The notes beneath the pieces were generated by a model, which saw only the letters and a program-made list of their open reading frames with translations, was not told the DNA's origin and did not search any database. The position numbers and the translations under genes are program-made. Of a stretch of 64,000 bases of DNA, positions 16,876 through 25,668 are shown piece by piece. Origin of the DNA: Kribbella sp. CA-293567 (lineage in GTDB: Bacteria; Actinomycetota; Actinomycetes; Propionibacteriales; Kribbellaceae); assembly GCF_027627575.1 (NCBI RefSeq), contig NZ_CP114065.1, forward strand, positions 1,612,001 to 1,676,000, read 5' to 3'. Each line of letters starts with the position of its first letter. Position 1 is the first letter of the stretch.

Positions 16876-18174
16876 TCAGCCGGTGACTGCGGTGACGCCC
16901 AGGTGGCCGGAGATGGAGGCGTAGCGTTCGGCGTACAGGGTGATGCAGTTGGAGCCTGTGCAGCCGCCACCGGCGAAGGCGAGGCCGCGGATGGTGGCGC
17001 CGGTCGAGCCTGAGGTTGTGTAGATGGGGCCGCCGGAGTCGCCGCCGCGGATGGCGATGGCGTTGCCGCGGGTGGCGCGGACGACGTAGGTGGTGCAGCC
17101 GTCGGTGTCGCAGTACTTGGCGCTCACTGACTTGACGGTGAGGCGGCACATCGAGGTGCTCTTGTAGCCGGATTGGCAGATGTAGGAGCCGAGGGCGGGG
17201 TCGCCGGCGGCTTTGACCGTGCGCGTGTCGACCGAGTCGCCGGGGCCGTCGGTCCAGATCTTGGCGCCGTACGAGCTGCCGGTCAGCAGGGACTGGTCGT
17301 AGTCGGGGTAGTTCGTGCGGACCGAGGTGGTGCCGTAGTAGTGGGCGCCCGACGTCCAGACGGTGCCGACGCCGCCGCAGTGGCCGGCGGTGACCGAGCC
17401 GCGTTGGCCGTTCGACTTCTTCTTGACGGAGAAGCCGGCCGTGCAGGTCTTGGTGGTCGACTTCATCATCGCGCCGCCCCAGTGGCCGCCGACCGGGGTG
17501 TCGCTCACTCGCGACGTCCGCTGCAGGCTGCCCGCCGTGGCTCGCACGCCGTCGAGCGACTGCAGCGCCTGGACCGCGGCCGCCGACGTGGTCGCCTTGT
17601 CGTACTCGACGAGGATGTCCTCGGAGGCCGGATCCAGGTCTGCGCTGTACGTCGTCTTGGCCGCGTCGGCCCAGGAGCGGGCACCGATCCGGTTCCAGGC
17701 CTCGGCGATCGACCGCGCGGAGCGGCAGCTGCGCTCGAGGCCGAGCATCTTCTGGCCGGCGACCGGGACGTTCTTGGCGATGGCGGCCTGGTACTTCTTC
17801 TCGTCGACCACCGAGTCGTCGACGACGACCTTGTAGCCGGTCTCGGGTGAACCCAGGACGCCGACGATGCCCTGACTCAGCCCGAACGGGAGCCCTGACG
17901 TGGGACGTCCGGACGCGTCGAGCGGCTCGATCGTCCGTACTGCGGTCGTCACGCCTTCGCTGATCGCCTGGCCGAGCGGCCGCGGGTCCTTGGACGAGAC
18001 GGGCTGGGACAGCCGGGTCGCGTTCGAGGACGTCGTGGTCGGATCGGCGTGGTTGCAGACCGTTGTCTTCGTCGCGGTCGTCGGCACAGCGGTCGACGGC
18101 AAGGCCGAAGCCGAGACCACAACCAGTGATGCTGAGCAGAGAGCGAGCAGCGGAACGGTAGCTGAGAGTCGCAC
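16876..18174 (-). CDS. Secreted chymotrypsin-fold serine protease (S1 family)
   Basis: 432 residues: signal peptide (MRLSATVPLLALCSASLVVV), a long pro-region of about 220 residues, and a mature S1 domain. The triad is His265 in TAGHCGG, Asp293 in NYPDYDQSL, and Ser380 in RGGDSGGP. Paired cysteines around His and in the C-terminal part suggest disulfides. Extracellular protein hydrolysis. GTG 18174 is chosen because GGGGAG lies four bases before it and yields a clean signal peptide; the longer frame from 18228 lacks a ribosome site. It is a single gene running toward the tRNA. Confidence 0.9.
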   Translation of the reverse strand: MRLSATVPLLALCSASLVVVSASALPSTAVPTTATKTTVCNHADPTTTSSNATRLSQPVSSKDPRPLGQAISEGVTTAVRTIEPLDASGRPTSGLPFGLSQGIVGVLGSPETGYKVVVDDSVVDEKKYQAAIAKNVPVAGQKMLGLERSCRSARSIAEAWNRIGARSWADAAKTTYSADLDPASEDILVEYDKATTSAAAVQALQSLDGVRATAGSLQRTSRVSDTPVGGHWGGAMMKSTTKTCTAGFSVKKKSNGQRGSVTAGHCGGVGTVWTSGAHYYGTTSVRTNYPDYDQSLLTGSSYGAKIWTDGPGDSVDTRTVKAAGDPALGSYICQSGYKSTSMCRLTVKSVSAKYCDTDGCTTYVVRATRGNAIAIRGGDSGGPIYTTSGSTGATIRGLAFAGGGCTGSNCITLYAERYASISGHLGVTAVTG

Positions 18175-18266
18175 TAAGCTCCCCAATCGGTGGACGGCCT
18201 CCGTGAATCGTCCGGTCAGGGACTGCACCTAGTCAATAGCCGATCACCCTCCGCAAGCAAATTTGA

Positions 18267-18890
18267 CTACCGTGTGCGAGCGTATCTCGCAACTTCTCGC
18301 TCGTCGCCGGCGTAGAAAGTCAGATTCTTCTTGTCGCTCTCCAGCCGCTCGGTCGACTGCAGGACGGCCGTGTGCGGCACGTTCTCGCAGCCGACCTGGC
18401 GTTGGCCGTTGGAGGTGCTGGTGAACTCGCCGCGTTGCCCGATCGTGTAGGTGCCACTGAGCGAGTTGCAGCCGTCGGAGCCGGTCCAGGTGCCGTCGGC
18501 GTTGAAAGTAATGACCGGGTCGTCCGGACGGGCAGCTTTGAGCGTGGTGAAGCCGCTGAGCCGGACCGGTCGCCAACTGCCGGTGACTGTCTCGACGGTG
18601 GCGGCAGGAGCCTTGGCCGCGGTGGAAACAGCAGCGGCAGGTCCGTTCGCGGCGGGCTGCGGGGGCGACTGCGACCCGTTTTGCAGGCTGAAGCCGACGG
18701 TGGCGATCACGGCTACCGCGGCAGCCGCCGCGCCGGAGATCAGCCACGTCCGCCGTTGGGCCTGCTGGGCACCCGCGGTGGCGCGGTCGGCCAGGCCGGC
18801 GGCCAGTGGGACGGAAGCCGCAGCGCGCTCGAAAGTGGCACGCAAGCCGTCCTCTAGCTCCAGCTCGGCGTCCAGGTCTGACTTACTCAC
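18267..18890 (-). CDS. Membrane-anchored META-domain protein coupled to sigma factor
   Basis: 207 residues: cytoplasmic N-terminal about 46 residues (DLDAELELEDGLRATFERAA), one transmembrane helix (WLISGAAAAAVAVIATVGF), then an external META-type domain (ITFNADGTWTGSDGCNSLSG). Its GTG overlaps the sigma factor stop codon as GTGA. Gene order and topology suggest an anti-sigma or sensor partner, but no zinc-finger anti-sigma motif is seen, so this is inference. META/HslJ domains are otherwise of unknown function. Confidence 0.7.
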   Translation of the reverse strand: MSKSDLDAELELEDGLRATFERAAASVPLAAGLADRATAGAQQAQRRTWLISGAAAAAVAVIATVGFSLQNGSQSPPQPAANGPAAAVSTAAKAPAATVETVTGSWRPVRLSGFTTLKAARPDDPVITFNADGTWTGSDGCNSLSGTYTIGQRGEFTSTSNGQRQVGCENVPHTAVLQSTERLESDKKNLTFYAGDEREVARYARTR

Positions 18891-19381
18891 GACAACCTCT
18901 CATCAACACGGTGGGACTGCCTCGTCTTGCGGAGCGCGGCGAGAGCTCTACTCGCGGTCGCGCGCACCGAGGACGGTTTGATGCCGAGCAAATCGGCGAT
19001 CGTCCGGTCGTCCAGGTCCTGGTAGTAGCGCAGGACCAGGACGACCCTTTCCCGGGCCGACAACGTGGCGAGGGTTCGCCAGAGGTCGTCGGAGTTCACG
19101 ATGTCCGTGGCCGGATCCGGCACCGTGTGTTCGGTGTCGAGCTCGGCCGCCGGGGCCTCGGTGAAGGACCGGCGGCGCGTCATCGACAGATAGGAGTTGA
19201 TCAGGATCCGGCGCACGTAGTGGTGCGGGTCGTCCGCCCGTTGCACCTTGCGCCAGGACCGGAACGCCTGCATCAGCGCGATCTGGGCCAGATCCTCGGC
19301 TCGCTGGTAGTCGCCCGAGATGGTGAAGCCGAGGCGCACCAGTTCCTGCCCGCGCGCGGACGCGTACTCCTCGAACTCCAC
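18887..19381 (-). CDS. SigE-family ECF sigma factor
   Basis: 164 residues. Region 2 (FEEYASARGQELVRLGF, then YQRAEDLAQIALMQAFRSW) and region 4 (LSARERVVLVLRYYQDLDD, then LGIKPSSVRATASRALAAL) are complete. This is the SigE subfamily common in actinomycetes (FEEYVxAR start). GTG 19381 is chosen over TTG 19387 because GGGGAG is six bases upstream. It is co-translated with the downstream META-domain membrane protein. The 92-bp gap upstream must hold the promoter. Confidence 0.9.
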   Translation of the reverse strand: MEFEEYASARGQELVRLGFTISGDYQRAEDLAQIALMQAFRSWRKVQRADDPHHYVRRILINSYLSMTRRRSFTEAPAAELDTEHTVPDPATDIVNSDDLWRTLATLSARERVVLVLRYYQDLDDRTIADLLGIKPSSVRATASRALAALRKTRQSHRVDERLS

Positions 19382-19473
19382 TAGCAACTCCCCAGCTGGG
19401 CGTACAACACCTCACATCTATTAGACGCACTGAGCTACTCAGGGTGCTGCAGAGATTCACACACAGTTCCGTC

Positions 19474-20847
19474 TCAGCCCAGCAGGAACGCTCGGACCTG
19501 GGCCCTTCCCATGGGATCCTGCCGGTTGCTCTGAACGCCGTGCCCGCTTCCCGGTACGACGACCAGCTCCGCCTGCCGAGCGTGCGCTTTCGCCCAATCG
19601 GCCCATTCCGGCGGGCAGAACAGGTCGTTGCCGCCATGCAGAAGCAGCGTGCGGGGGAGCAGCTCCTGACTTGCCGGGTACGCCGCCGCGCGGGTCTGCG
19701 GCCAGAGCCTGCACCCTTCGATCATCAGCTGGTTCCGCGCGGTCCGTACGTCGTACGGGTGGAGGCGGGCCGGGTCCAACGCGGCGACTGCCCTCTCAAG
19801 CGGCGCTGAGCGGATTGCGGGTGCCGTGGCCGAGGTGCCCCAGGGGAAGCGGAGATCGGCGCAGAGGGTGGCGAGGTGGAGGCCCGCGGAGAGCTGGTCG
19901 AAGCCGATGCCCTTGCTGGTCGCCTCTTGAAGCAGCCCTTTCAGTTCGGTCAGCTCGCCGGTTCTGGCCTTGCTGAGCGTCCGGGGGATGCCCTTGAGCG
20001 TCGGGTTGACCGAGTTGAGGCTCAGGATCGACAGCGACTCCATCAAGCTGGTGCTGTTCAGGGGAGAGCCGTCCAGCTCGCCGTGCCGCACCAGCCAAGC
20101 AAGGTCGGCTACCGGGTCCGACGTACAGCTCGGGTCTCGACGGCAGGCAGCAGCGAGGACCTTGCCGGTCGCTGCCATCAGATCGGCGCCGAACGGATCA
20201 ATGCCGCCATGCGGGACGACGGAGTCGAGGACGAGCGACTGGACCTGGTCCGGATACTTCAGCCCGTACTGCGCTGCCGTGAAGCTCCCGTACGACGTGC
20301 CGTTCAACGTCAGGCGTTCTTGCTTGAGCTGCCGGCGCAGGAGCTCAATGTCTTCGACTGTGTCGGGTGTGCCGTAGAAGCCACGAGAAGAGCCCAACTG
20401 ATCAGCACAGGCCTGTACGGCGTCCGGCGGTGGCGTCAGGAAGTCTGAACCGCCTACTGCTGTCTGTAGCTCGGGGCAATTGATGCCTTTGCTTCCCGTG
20501 CCGCGTTGGTCGTACATGACCAGCCTGTACTCGCGTAGTACGGCTGGGTCCAAGTAGGTGCGGACTCTGGCGAGCAGCGGCACGCCAGGTTGACCTGGGC
20601 CGCCAGTGAGCATCAGCAGCACACCGCGGGGAGCGTCGGCGTTGTCCGCCACTGCCACCGTCAGCTCGAGTAATTTGCCGGAGGGCTGACTGTGGTCGAG
20701 GGGTACGCGCAACGTCGTACAGGTGAAGCCGGCGACTCCGCCGCAACTGCTTGGCGGTGCCGCGGCTGGGCTCGAGCATGAAGTGGAGACAAGCAGCAGC
20801 GCTGCGCTGAGCCGGGCGTAGCGGAGTACGGTCCGGACTCTGGGCAT
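19474..20847 (-). CDS. Secreted TAP-like alpha/beta hydrolase (S33 peptidase type), copy 1
   Basis: 457 residues resembling tripeptidyl aminopeptidases of Streptomyces. It has a signal peptide, possibly a lipoprotein (SAALLLVSTSCSSP). Oxyanion region LTGGPGQPG (81-88), DQRGTGSKG (113-121), nucleophile elbow LNGTSYGS with Ser185, and near the end a conserved C-terminal TAP domain with LLLHGGNDLF and GSGHGV carrying the His. ATG 20847 has GGGAGG six bases upstream. A paralogue of nearly the same length lies at 34048. Confidence 0.88.
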   Translation of the reverse strand: MPRVRTVLRYARLSAALLLVSTSCSSPAAAPPSSCGGVAGFTCTTLRVPLDHSQPSGKLLELTVAVADNADAPRGVLLMLTGGPGQPGVPLLARVRTYLDPAVLREYRLVMYDQRGTGSKGINCPELQTAVGGSDFLTPPPDAVQACADQLGSSRGFYGTPDTVEDIELLRRQLKQERLTLNGTSYGSFTAAQYGLKYPDQVQSLVLDSVVPHGGIDPFGADLMAATGKVLAAACRRDPSCTSDPVADLAWLVRHGELDGSPLNSTSLMESLSILSLNSVNPTLKGIPRTLSKARTGELTELKGLLQEATSKGIGFDQLSAGLHLATLCADLRFPWGTSATAPAIRSAPLERAVAALDPARLHPYDVRTARNQLMIEGCRLWPQTRAAAYPASQELLPRTLLLHGGNDLFCPPEWADWAKAHARQAELVVVPGSGHGVQSNRQDPMGRAQVRAFLLG

Positions 20848-20917
20848 CCCGGCCTCCCTGGGCGGCGGTCTGCCGATCAGGGTGCAATGTGGTTCGGGTG
20901 CTGGCAAGGCCCAGCCA

Positions 20918-20959
20918 CCCACCTTGCAGGTCGACTTCAGAGGTGACCCGCAAGGTGGG
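20918..20959. terminator. 10-bp inverted repeat between lipoprotein and TAP hydrolase genes
   Basis: CCCACCTTGC and GCAAGGTGGG, perfect, separated by 22 bases, in the 161-bp gap. It could be the terminator of the leftward lipoprotein gene or an operator of the hydrolase gene. Confidence 0.4.
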
Positions 20960-21008
20960 CGGGATGACCCCGGCCCGGACGGCTTCGGGGGGCACGTCCG
21001 GGGCAGGG

Positions 21009-21617
21009 TCAGCGCAAGCCGAGCGCCTTCACCAGCTCGGGAGAAACCTGCCGCGGCGAGGCCAGCTCGCCGGGCTTGCCCTGTCCTTCGAGGGAGGTCG
21101 CCACCAGTTGGCGGCAACCGAACGCCTCGGCGGTGTACGAGAGCACGCCGCGGTCGTTGTCGGTGAACCGCAGAACGTAGGTGGGCCCCAGTTCCTTGGT
21201 GCACATGGCGGGCTTCTTGGCCACCGGCTTGGCGCTGTTGACCAGCGCCCACAGGTCGGCGGCCTGCTGAGCGGTCCGCTTGGTGGTGACGGTCGCATAG
21301 TCGTCGCCCGTCGCCTGCGCGTCGTACTGGCAGATCGTCACGCTGACCGGCTGGAACAGGGACTTGGCGGTCCCTTTGCCCCAAACGGCCTTGCCGACGG
21401 CCTCGCGAACGGCGGTGATCGTCTCCGGGCAGTCCATGCTCGGAGTTCCGCTGGGTGTGGCGGTGGGGAGGGTGGGCGGTGCGCCGGGGGTGGTCGGCGT
21501 CTGGCTGGGCTGGGCACCGGCGCCGCTGGAGTCCTCGTTACCGCAGGCGGCGGTAAATCCGAGAACTGTCACGACGAGCGTCGCCCCGATGAAGCCCCGT
21601 GTCCTTGATGCACTCAC
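21009..21617 (-). CDS. DUF3558-like lipoprotein
   Basis: 202 residues with a lipoprotein signal (ATLVVTVLGFTAACGNE; lipobox TAAC), a Pro/Thr/Gly-rich linker of about 35 residues, and a domain with four further cysteines (DCPE, ICQYD, MCTKE, GCRQ). This resembles actinobacterial DUF3558 surface lipoproteins of unknown function. GTG 21617 follows GGAAGGACC. It is a single gene, the last before a strand change. Confidence 0.6.
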   Translation of the reverse strand: MSASRTRGFIGATLVVTVLGFTAACGNEDSSGAGAQPSQTPTTPGAPPTLPTATPSGTPSMDCPETITAVREAVGKAVWGKGTAKSLFQPVSVTICQYDAQATGDDYATVTTKRTAQQAADLWALVNSAKPVAKKPAMCTKELGPTYVLRFTDNDRGVLSYTAEAFGCRQLVATSLEGQGKPGELASPRQVSPELVKALGLR

Positions 21618-21826
21618 GACTCGGTCCTTCCGGGTTGGGCAGGGCACCCATCATGGTGGAGGAGGATCTCGCTCGTCGTGGCAGTACTGTCACGGCACGG
21701 CGTCTATCTGGTCACGGGGCGGATCGATTGCCAATAGCAGCACTTCTGTAATACCTGCGGCCTGTTCGGTCCGGCCGGATGGGATGATCTGGCGGCAACC
21801 GGAGGGACCCGAGCGGGAGGACGGAC

Positions 21827-22507
21827 GTGGGCAAGAGGAAGGACGCGGCGGAGCTCGCCCGTCGCCAGCGCGAGGAGTGGCAGCTGGGTCAGGACTGGGC
21901 CCGCTGGCTGATCGGCGGCAATCAGCCGCAAGAGCTCACGCTGTTCGGGATCGTCCTGGAGCCAGGCGAGGTCGCCTACCTGCAAACCTCCGCGCACTAC
22001 TCCCGCCTGTACGCCGGTAGCGGTGCCTACAGCACCAGTGGCGGACTGTTCGTCGGCAAGCCGGGCATGGTGCTCGGCTTGATGGCCGCGAACGCGGCGG
22101 TCAACGCAAGCCGGAAGGCGGCCGCCAAACGGAACGCCCAGGTGTTCTGGCGCGATCAGCAGACGGTGCCGATGATCGCGACGAACTACCGGTTGATGTG
22201 CCACCTGCCCGGTCGTGGCTGGCTGAGCTTCTACTACAACGCGGTCCAGGAGTTCTATCCGGATCCGGCCAACTGGACGATCACCTTCGGTTTCCAGAAC
22301 GCCGAACCGATGCGTCTGGGCGGCCTGGCGATTCCGACGTTGTCTGTCCTTTCTGCCTGGTGCGTGCTCGGCGATAGGTGGCAACAGGAACCCGGAATCG
22401 CGCCGCTCATCCAGGCGGCGACGGCGCCCGCAGTACAGGCCGAGGAGCAGCAGGGGCAACTGGAGGGGCGGCAGAAGAACCTCCCCCGGATCCCGGGTCA
22501 GGACTGA
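21827..22507 (+). CDS. Conserved hypothetical protein
   Basis: 226 residues, no family recognised with confidence. The N-terminal part is charged and helical (RKDAAELARRQREEWQLGQ). It is followed by beta-rich sequence with YLQTSAHYSRLYAG, VPMIATNYRLMCHLPGRGWL and TITFGFQNAEPMRLGG. The pattern 'value in - tested against a stored number - lookup' of small PH-like/GRAM-like domains is possible but unproven. The C-terminus is Gln-rich (AEEQQGQLEGRQ). GTG 21827 has GGGAGG seven bases before it. Confidence 0.55.
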   Translation: MGKRKDAAELARRQREEWQLGQDWARWLIGGNQPQELTLFGIVLEPGEVAYLQTSAHYSRLYAGSGAYSTSGGLFVGKPGMVLGLMAANAAVNASRKAAAKRNAQVFWRDQQTVPMIATNYRLMCHLPGRGWLSFYYNAVQEFYPDPANWTITFGFQNAEPMRLGGLAIPTLSVLSAWCVLGDRWQQEPGIAPLIQAATAPAVQAEEQQGQLEGRQKNLPRIPGQD

Positions 22508-22545
22508 GACCCGCTCGGGTGACCTCGCCCTTGTAATCTGGACGT

Positions 22546-22683
22546 ATGACGAGCCCGTACGAAGACGACGAGCCGGTGCTGCCGGAGCAGACCCGGGACG
22601 ACGACCCGCGTTCCTGGGGTGAAGGCGGCTCCGACCGCGACGACGACGAACGCATCCTGCGCGAGGTCCCGCCGCACCACTGA
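22546..22683 (+). CDS. 45-residue acidic small protein
   Basis: Leaderless arrangement: TAATCT (22534-22539), six bases, then ATG. The product begins MTSPYEDDEPVLPEQTRDDD and ends ERILREVPPHH. It is highly acidic with a basic C-terminal stub. Short actinobacterial proteins with this PYEDDEPVLP-like start and an RPPH ending are familiar to me as conserved hypotheticals. The function is unknown. Confidence 0.55.
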   Translation: MTSPYEDDEPVLPEQTRDDDPRSWGEGGSDRDDDERILREVPPHH

Positions 22684-22755
22684 CCAGCTCCCGCGACTCC
22701 TGCGGTCCTGACACTTCTGCATGGTTGTCATCACTGCTGGTGAAGGGCGAATCTG

Positions 22756-23238
22756 ATGGAGTTGCGGTCGTTCGAGAGCAAGCACACCCCCTTGGTGATC
22801 GGCTGGGCGAGTTCGGCGCAAGAGGTTTCGCTGCTGACCGGGCGAGACGACTACCCGCTGCCCGCTGACCTCCGCACCAGTTGGCGCACGATCGCCGACG
22901 ACATCCAGGCGTACCTCTACTTCGACGGAGAGAGCCCGATCGCGTACGGCGAACTCTGGCTCGACGACGAAGACGACGAGGTCGAACTCGCCCGCCTGAT
23001 CGTCGCGCCGGAGTTTCGTGGCAAAGGCATTGGCACGGAGTTCGTCCGGGCTCTCGTCGTGCCAGCTCGTTCCGCGGGCTACGCCGACATCTTCCTGCGC
23101 GTCCGGCCCGACAACGAACCCGCCATCCGTGCCTACCTCCGAGCCGGCTTTCAGCCCGTCAACGAGCCGCTGGCCGCCGAGTGGAACGAACCTCAGCCGA
23201 TCGACTACGCGTGGTTCCAGTACCCGGCCAACCAGTGA
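22756..23238 (+). CDS. GNAT family N-acetyltransferase
   Basis: 160 residues. Core GNAT fold with acetyl-CoA loop RLIVAPEFRGKGIGTEFVRAL (the Q/R-x-x-G-x-G motif is RGKGIG), preceded by the acidic strand ELWLDDEDDEVEL and followed by RVRPDNEPAIRAYLRAGFQP. Substrate unknown. ATG 22756 has GAAGGG eight bases upstream. The stop codon lies in the loop of a strong hairpin. Confidence 0.85.
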   Translation: MELRSFESKHTPLVIGWASSAQEVSLLTGRDDYPLPADLRTSWRTIADDIQAYLYFDGESPIAYGELWLDDEDDEVELARLIVAPEFRGKGIGTEFVRALVVPARSAGYADIFLRVRPDNEPAIRAYLRAGFQPVNEPLAAEWNEPQPIDYAWFQYPANQ

Positions 23239-23256
23239 TCGCCCCGGTTGGCCGGG
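23223..23256. terminator. Bidirectional terminator overlapping the GNAT stop codon
   Basis: CCCGGCCAACC / GGTTGGCCGGG, perfect 11-bp stem, 12-base loop containing the TGA stop; it faces the convergent mscL gene. Confidence 0.6.
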
Positions 23257-23311
23257 CCCCTCGGTATGGAGTGGGGCTGATGTCGGGAGGCCCGGCCGGC
23301 AAGCGAGCGGG

Positions 23312-23713
23312 CTACTGGCGGGCGCGGAGGGCGTCGCGGATCTCGATCAGCAGCTCCTGGTCCATGGTGAGCGGCTCGGGGTCTTCCTCGGGGGTGCCGG
23401 CCTTGGCGGCGCGGCGGTCCTGGATCTTCTTCATCGGGACGACGAGCACGAAGTAGACCACCAGGGCGGTCAGGAAGAAGACCACGAAGGCGTTGATGAT
23501 GGCGCCGAAATCGATGACCGTCTTCTCGTTCGCCTTGTTGAGCTGGACGGCCAGCCCGTTGACGTTGGAACCGCCGATCGCTGCGATCAGGGGGTTGACC
23601 AGGTTGTCGACGACGGTCTTCACCACGGTGGCGAAGGCGGTGCCGATCACGACTGCGATCGCCAGGTCGAGGACGTTGCCTCGCATCAGGAATTTCTTGA
23701 AGCCCTCGATCAT
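23312..23713 (-). CDS. mscL: Large-conductance mechanosensitive channel MscL
   Basis: 133 residues, normal length. N-terminal amphipathic helix IEGFKKFLMRGNVLDLAIAV, TM1 with the gate region AVVIGTAFATVVKTVVDNLV, periplasmic loop about 48-70, TM2 (INAFVVFFLTALVVYFVLVV) and the C-terminal helical bundle ending ELLIEIRDALRARQ. It opens under membrane tension to release solutes on hypo-osmotic shock. No operon partner; promoter in the gap on its right. Confidence 0.97.
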   Translation of the reverse strand: MIEGFKKFLMRGNVLDLAIAVVIGTAFATVVKTVVDNLVNPLIAAIGGSNVNGLAVQLNKANEKTVIDFGAIINAFVVFFLTALVVYFVLVVPMKKIQDRRAAKAGTPEEDPEPLTMDQELLIEIRDALRARQ

Positions 23714-23886
23714 TGCAATGCCTCCACGGTGCGGGGCCCGGGCGGACCCTCGGCTGGGTTTACCCGCAAAACGTAGGACCCTGGCCGGTCGATGGCGAGG
23801 GACCGCGCCGCGCCGTCACGGATCGCCACCACACCTGTCCGACAGGTGAGCACAATCGCCGTGCCGATCGGCTCTGGTCGAAGCCG

Positions 23887-23918
23887 CGAACCCCGAACCC
23901 CGAACCCCGAACCCCGAA
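23887..23918. repeat. 7-bp tandem repeat (CGAACCC)
   Basis: Four exact copies of CGAACCC plus a partial fifth, ending 12 bases before the stop of the leftward SAF-domain gene. A simple-sequence repeat liable to slippage, but outside coding sequence. Confidence 0.8.
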
Positions 23919-23930
23919 GCCAACGAAGGG

Positions 23931-24554
23931 CTAGCTGGTGTCAGGAGTCAGCGCGAAGGTGATTCTCGCGTTGGCAGTGGCCTGGGCAATTCGGCTGATG
24001 ACGTCGCGGCCGGCGGCGATCACGATCAGCGCGCCTGACGAAGCCGCTGCCGAGGGGCGTGCCGCGGGCAACGCGACCACCCGCACAGCGGCGGCCAGCA
24101 GAGCGGCGGCGGCGCCGGAAGTAGCAGTGGCCGCGTAGAGGTCTATTCGGTCGCCGACCTGGAGGAGGCTGGTGAGGTCGGCGTCGTCCAGGCGTAGGGG
24201 ATAGGCGAGTTGGCCGGCCGGTAAGGCCGCAGGGGTGAGGAAGCGGGCATCGGTGAGGGGTTCGCCGGAGCGCACTGGACCTGCGAGGACGCGCTGGGTG
24301 AGGTCGCTGCCTGGCGGGAGGGCTCCCGCGGGCACGACGGCGGCGGGTAAGCGCACGGTGCGAAGGTCGCGTGTGGAGGGCGGCGAGCCGCCGGGGAGGT
24401 CTCGGGCGGCGGCCAGCACGGCCACGGTCGGTGGGGGCGGCGGCGAGAGGGCGGTCACGCCGCAGTACACGGCGGCCGCCGCGGACACCCCGGCCAGCAG
24501 GCGGCGGTGCCGGCGAACGGCTTTCAGCAGGTTGCGAAGAAGAGGTCGGCTCAT
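23931..24554 (-). CDS. SAF-domain membrane protein (CpaB/RcpC-like)
   Basis: 207 residues: a basic N-terminus, one membrane helix (LLAGVSAAAAVYCGVTALS), a Pro-rich hinge (SPPPPPTVAVLAAARDLPGG), then an SAF domain (RTVRLPAAVVPAGALPP, LAGPVRSGEPLTDARFLTP) and a DNA-gyrase-like RcpC part (LQVGDRIDLYA). In pilus systems such proteins help assemble Flp/Tad pili, but no pilus genes adjoin it here, so the role is open. ATG 24554 lies seven bases after TACTTT, so the transcript is probably leaderless. Confidence 0.75.
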   Translation of the reverse strand: MSRPLLRNLLKAVRRHRRLLAGVSAAAAVYCGVTALSPPPPPTVAVLAAARDLPGGSPPSTRDLRTVRLPAAVVPAGALPPGSDLTQRVLAGPVRSGEPLTDARFLTPAALPAGQLAYPLRLDDADLTSLLQVGDRIDLYAATATSGAAAALLAAAVRVVALPAARPSAAASSGALIVIAAGRDVISRIAQATANARITFALTPDTS

Positions 24555-24618
24555 GCCAGAGAAAGTACGAGCCTTCGACCGCCCTTCCCCCGTTGTCCAC
24601 AGGGGAATCCGGAAAACT

Positions 24619-25002
24619 TCAGGCGGCGCTGCTCTTGCTGCCCGACGACCCGGACGACGAGCCCGAAGACCCGGACGAGCCCGACGACGAGGACGACGAT
24701 CCCGAGGACGACGAGGAGGACCCCTTCGAGGAGTCCGACTTCGGCGCCGAGGAAGAGGACGGATCCGACGAGGAGGAGGACGAGGACGACGACTCGTTCT
24801 TGGCCGGCACCGTGCTGCTGTTCGACGAGCGGCTGTCGGTGCGGTAGAAACCCGAGCCCTTGAAGACGACACCGACGGCGTTGAACACCTTGCGCAGGGT
24901 TCCCTCGCAGGCCGGGCACACCGTCAGGGCGTCGTCGGTGAAGCTCTGGCGGACCTCGAGCGAGTTACCACACTCGGTGCACTGGTACTGGTACGTCGGC
25001 AC
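24619..25002 (-). CDS. FmdB-type zinc ribbon protein with long serine-rich tail
   Basis: 127 residues. Residues 1-42 form a zinc ribbon with Cys8, Cys11, Cys29 and Cys32 (YQCTEC, VCPAC) as in the FmdB family, then VFNAVGVVFKGSGFYRTDSR. After about residue 60 the sequence is almost only Ser with Gly, Lys and Asp, which is far longer and more monotonous than the usual FmdB tail. It probably binds zinc; the family's role in regulation is not established. GTG 25002 follows GGGGAG by five bases. Confidence 0.85.
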   Translation of the reverse strand: MPTYQYQCTECGNSLEVRQSFTDDALTVCPACEGTLRKVFNAVGVVFKGSGFYRTDSRSSNSSTVPAKNESSSSSSSSSDPSSSSAPKSDSSKGSSSSSSGSSSSSSGSSGSSGSSSGSSGSKSSAA

Positions 25003-25058
25003 GTGACTCCCCTTCGATGGCCGCTGGCACTCCTACTACTCGACTGCTAATAATGCGT

Positions 25059-25092
25059 CACGGGCCCGAAGTATTCCAACTTCGGGCCCGTG
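25059..25092 (-). terminator. 14-bp perfect hairpin after the DUF1203 gene
   Basis: CACGGGCCCGAAGT / ACTTCGGGCCCGTG with loop ATTCCA, starting 11 bases past the stop codon at 25103. Confidence 0.7.
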
Positions 25093-25102
25093 AGCGGCTG
25101 GT

Positions 25103-25570
25103 TCAGGCCGGCGCGCGCCGGACGGAGAAGTTCCAGCAGCCGGCGATCACGTTCCGGACGTGGACCAGTTCGACGGCCGGATCGTCGAACAGCCGTGTGA
25201 GTTCGCTCTCGCTCCGGCCAGGTTCGACCAGGACGCCGTCCAGCATCTGGCCAGTGCCGTCGTACGGGCGCAGGACGGCGTGACGGTCGGTGAACTCGGT
25301 GGGAAAGGACGACTCGGCAGGGCCCGGACAGGGGTCGAGATGGACGAAGACCGGCCCCACCTCGGCGTACGGGCCGCCGAGCGCGGACGGTCGATGGGAG
25401 ACGAGGGCGATCTGTTCGCCCTCCCTGGTCAGCCTCAGGCAGCAACGCAGCGGCGCCCCGGCCCCGGAGGTCCGGGCCGTCAGCGGGTTGCCGAAATCGT
25501 CATGGCCGTTGCAGCGGATCCGGTCCAGTTCACTGGCCGGAACGGGGACGAACTCGAGTTCGATGCTCAT
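25103..25570 (-). CDS. DUF1203 family protein
   Basis: 155 residues. DUF1203 is recognised by PLRCCLRLTREGEQIALVSH, then GGPYAEVGPVFVHLDPCPGP, and the C-terminal VHVRNVIAGCWNFSVRR. Several Cys and His residues (GHDDFGNP, CC, DPCP, GC) suggest a possible metal or redox site, but no member is characterised as far as I know. ATG 25570 gives the family N-terminus (MSIELEFVPVPASEL) but has no clear ribosome site. It is divergent from the acylase gene. Confidence 0.75.
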   Translation of the reverse strand: MSIELEFVPVPASELDRIRCNGHDDFGNPLTARTSGAGAPLRCCLRLTREGEQIALVSHRPSALGGPYAEVGPVFVHLDPCPGPAESSFPTEFTDRHAVLRPYDGTGQMLDGVLVEPGRSESELTRLFDDPAVELVHVRNVIAGCWNFSVRRAPA

Positions 25571-25668
25571 GGGGATCGAACGCGAACGGTGCCGATTCCG
25601 TGAGGGTTGTCCACATCCCGGTGGGTGCAGCATTTGGGGTGGGCCGCCGCATTCTCTAAGTTTGGTCC

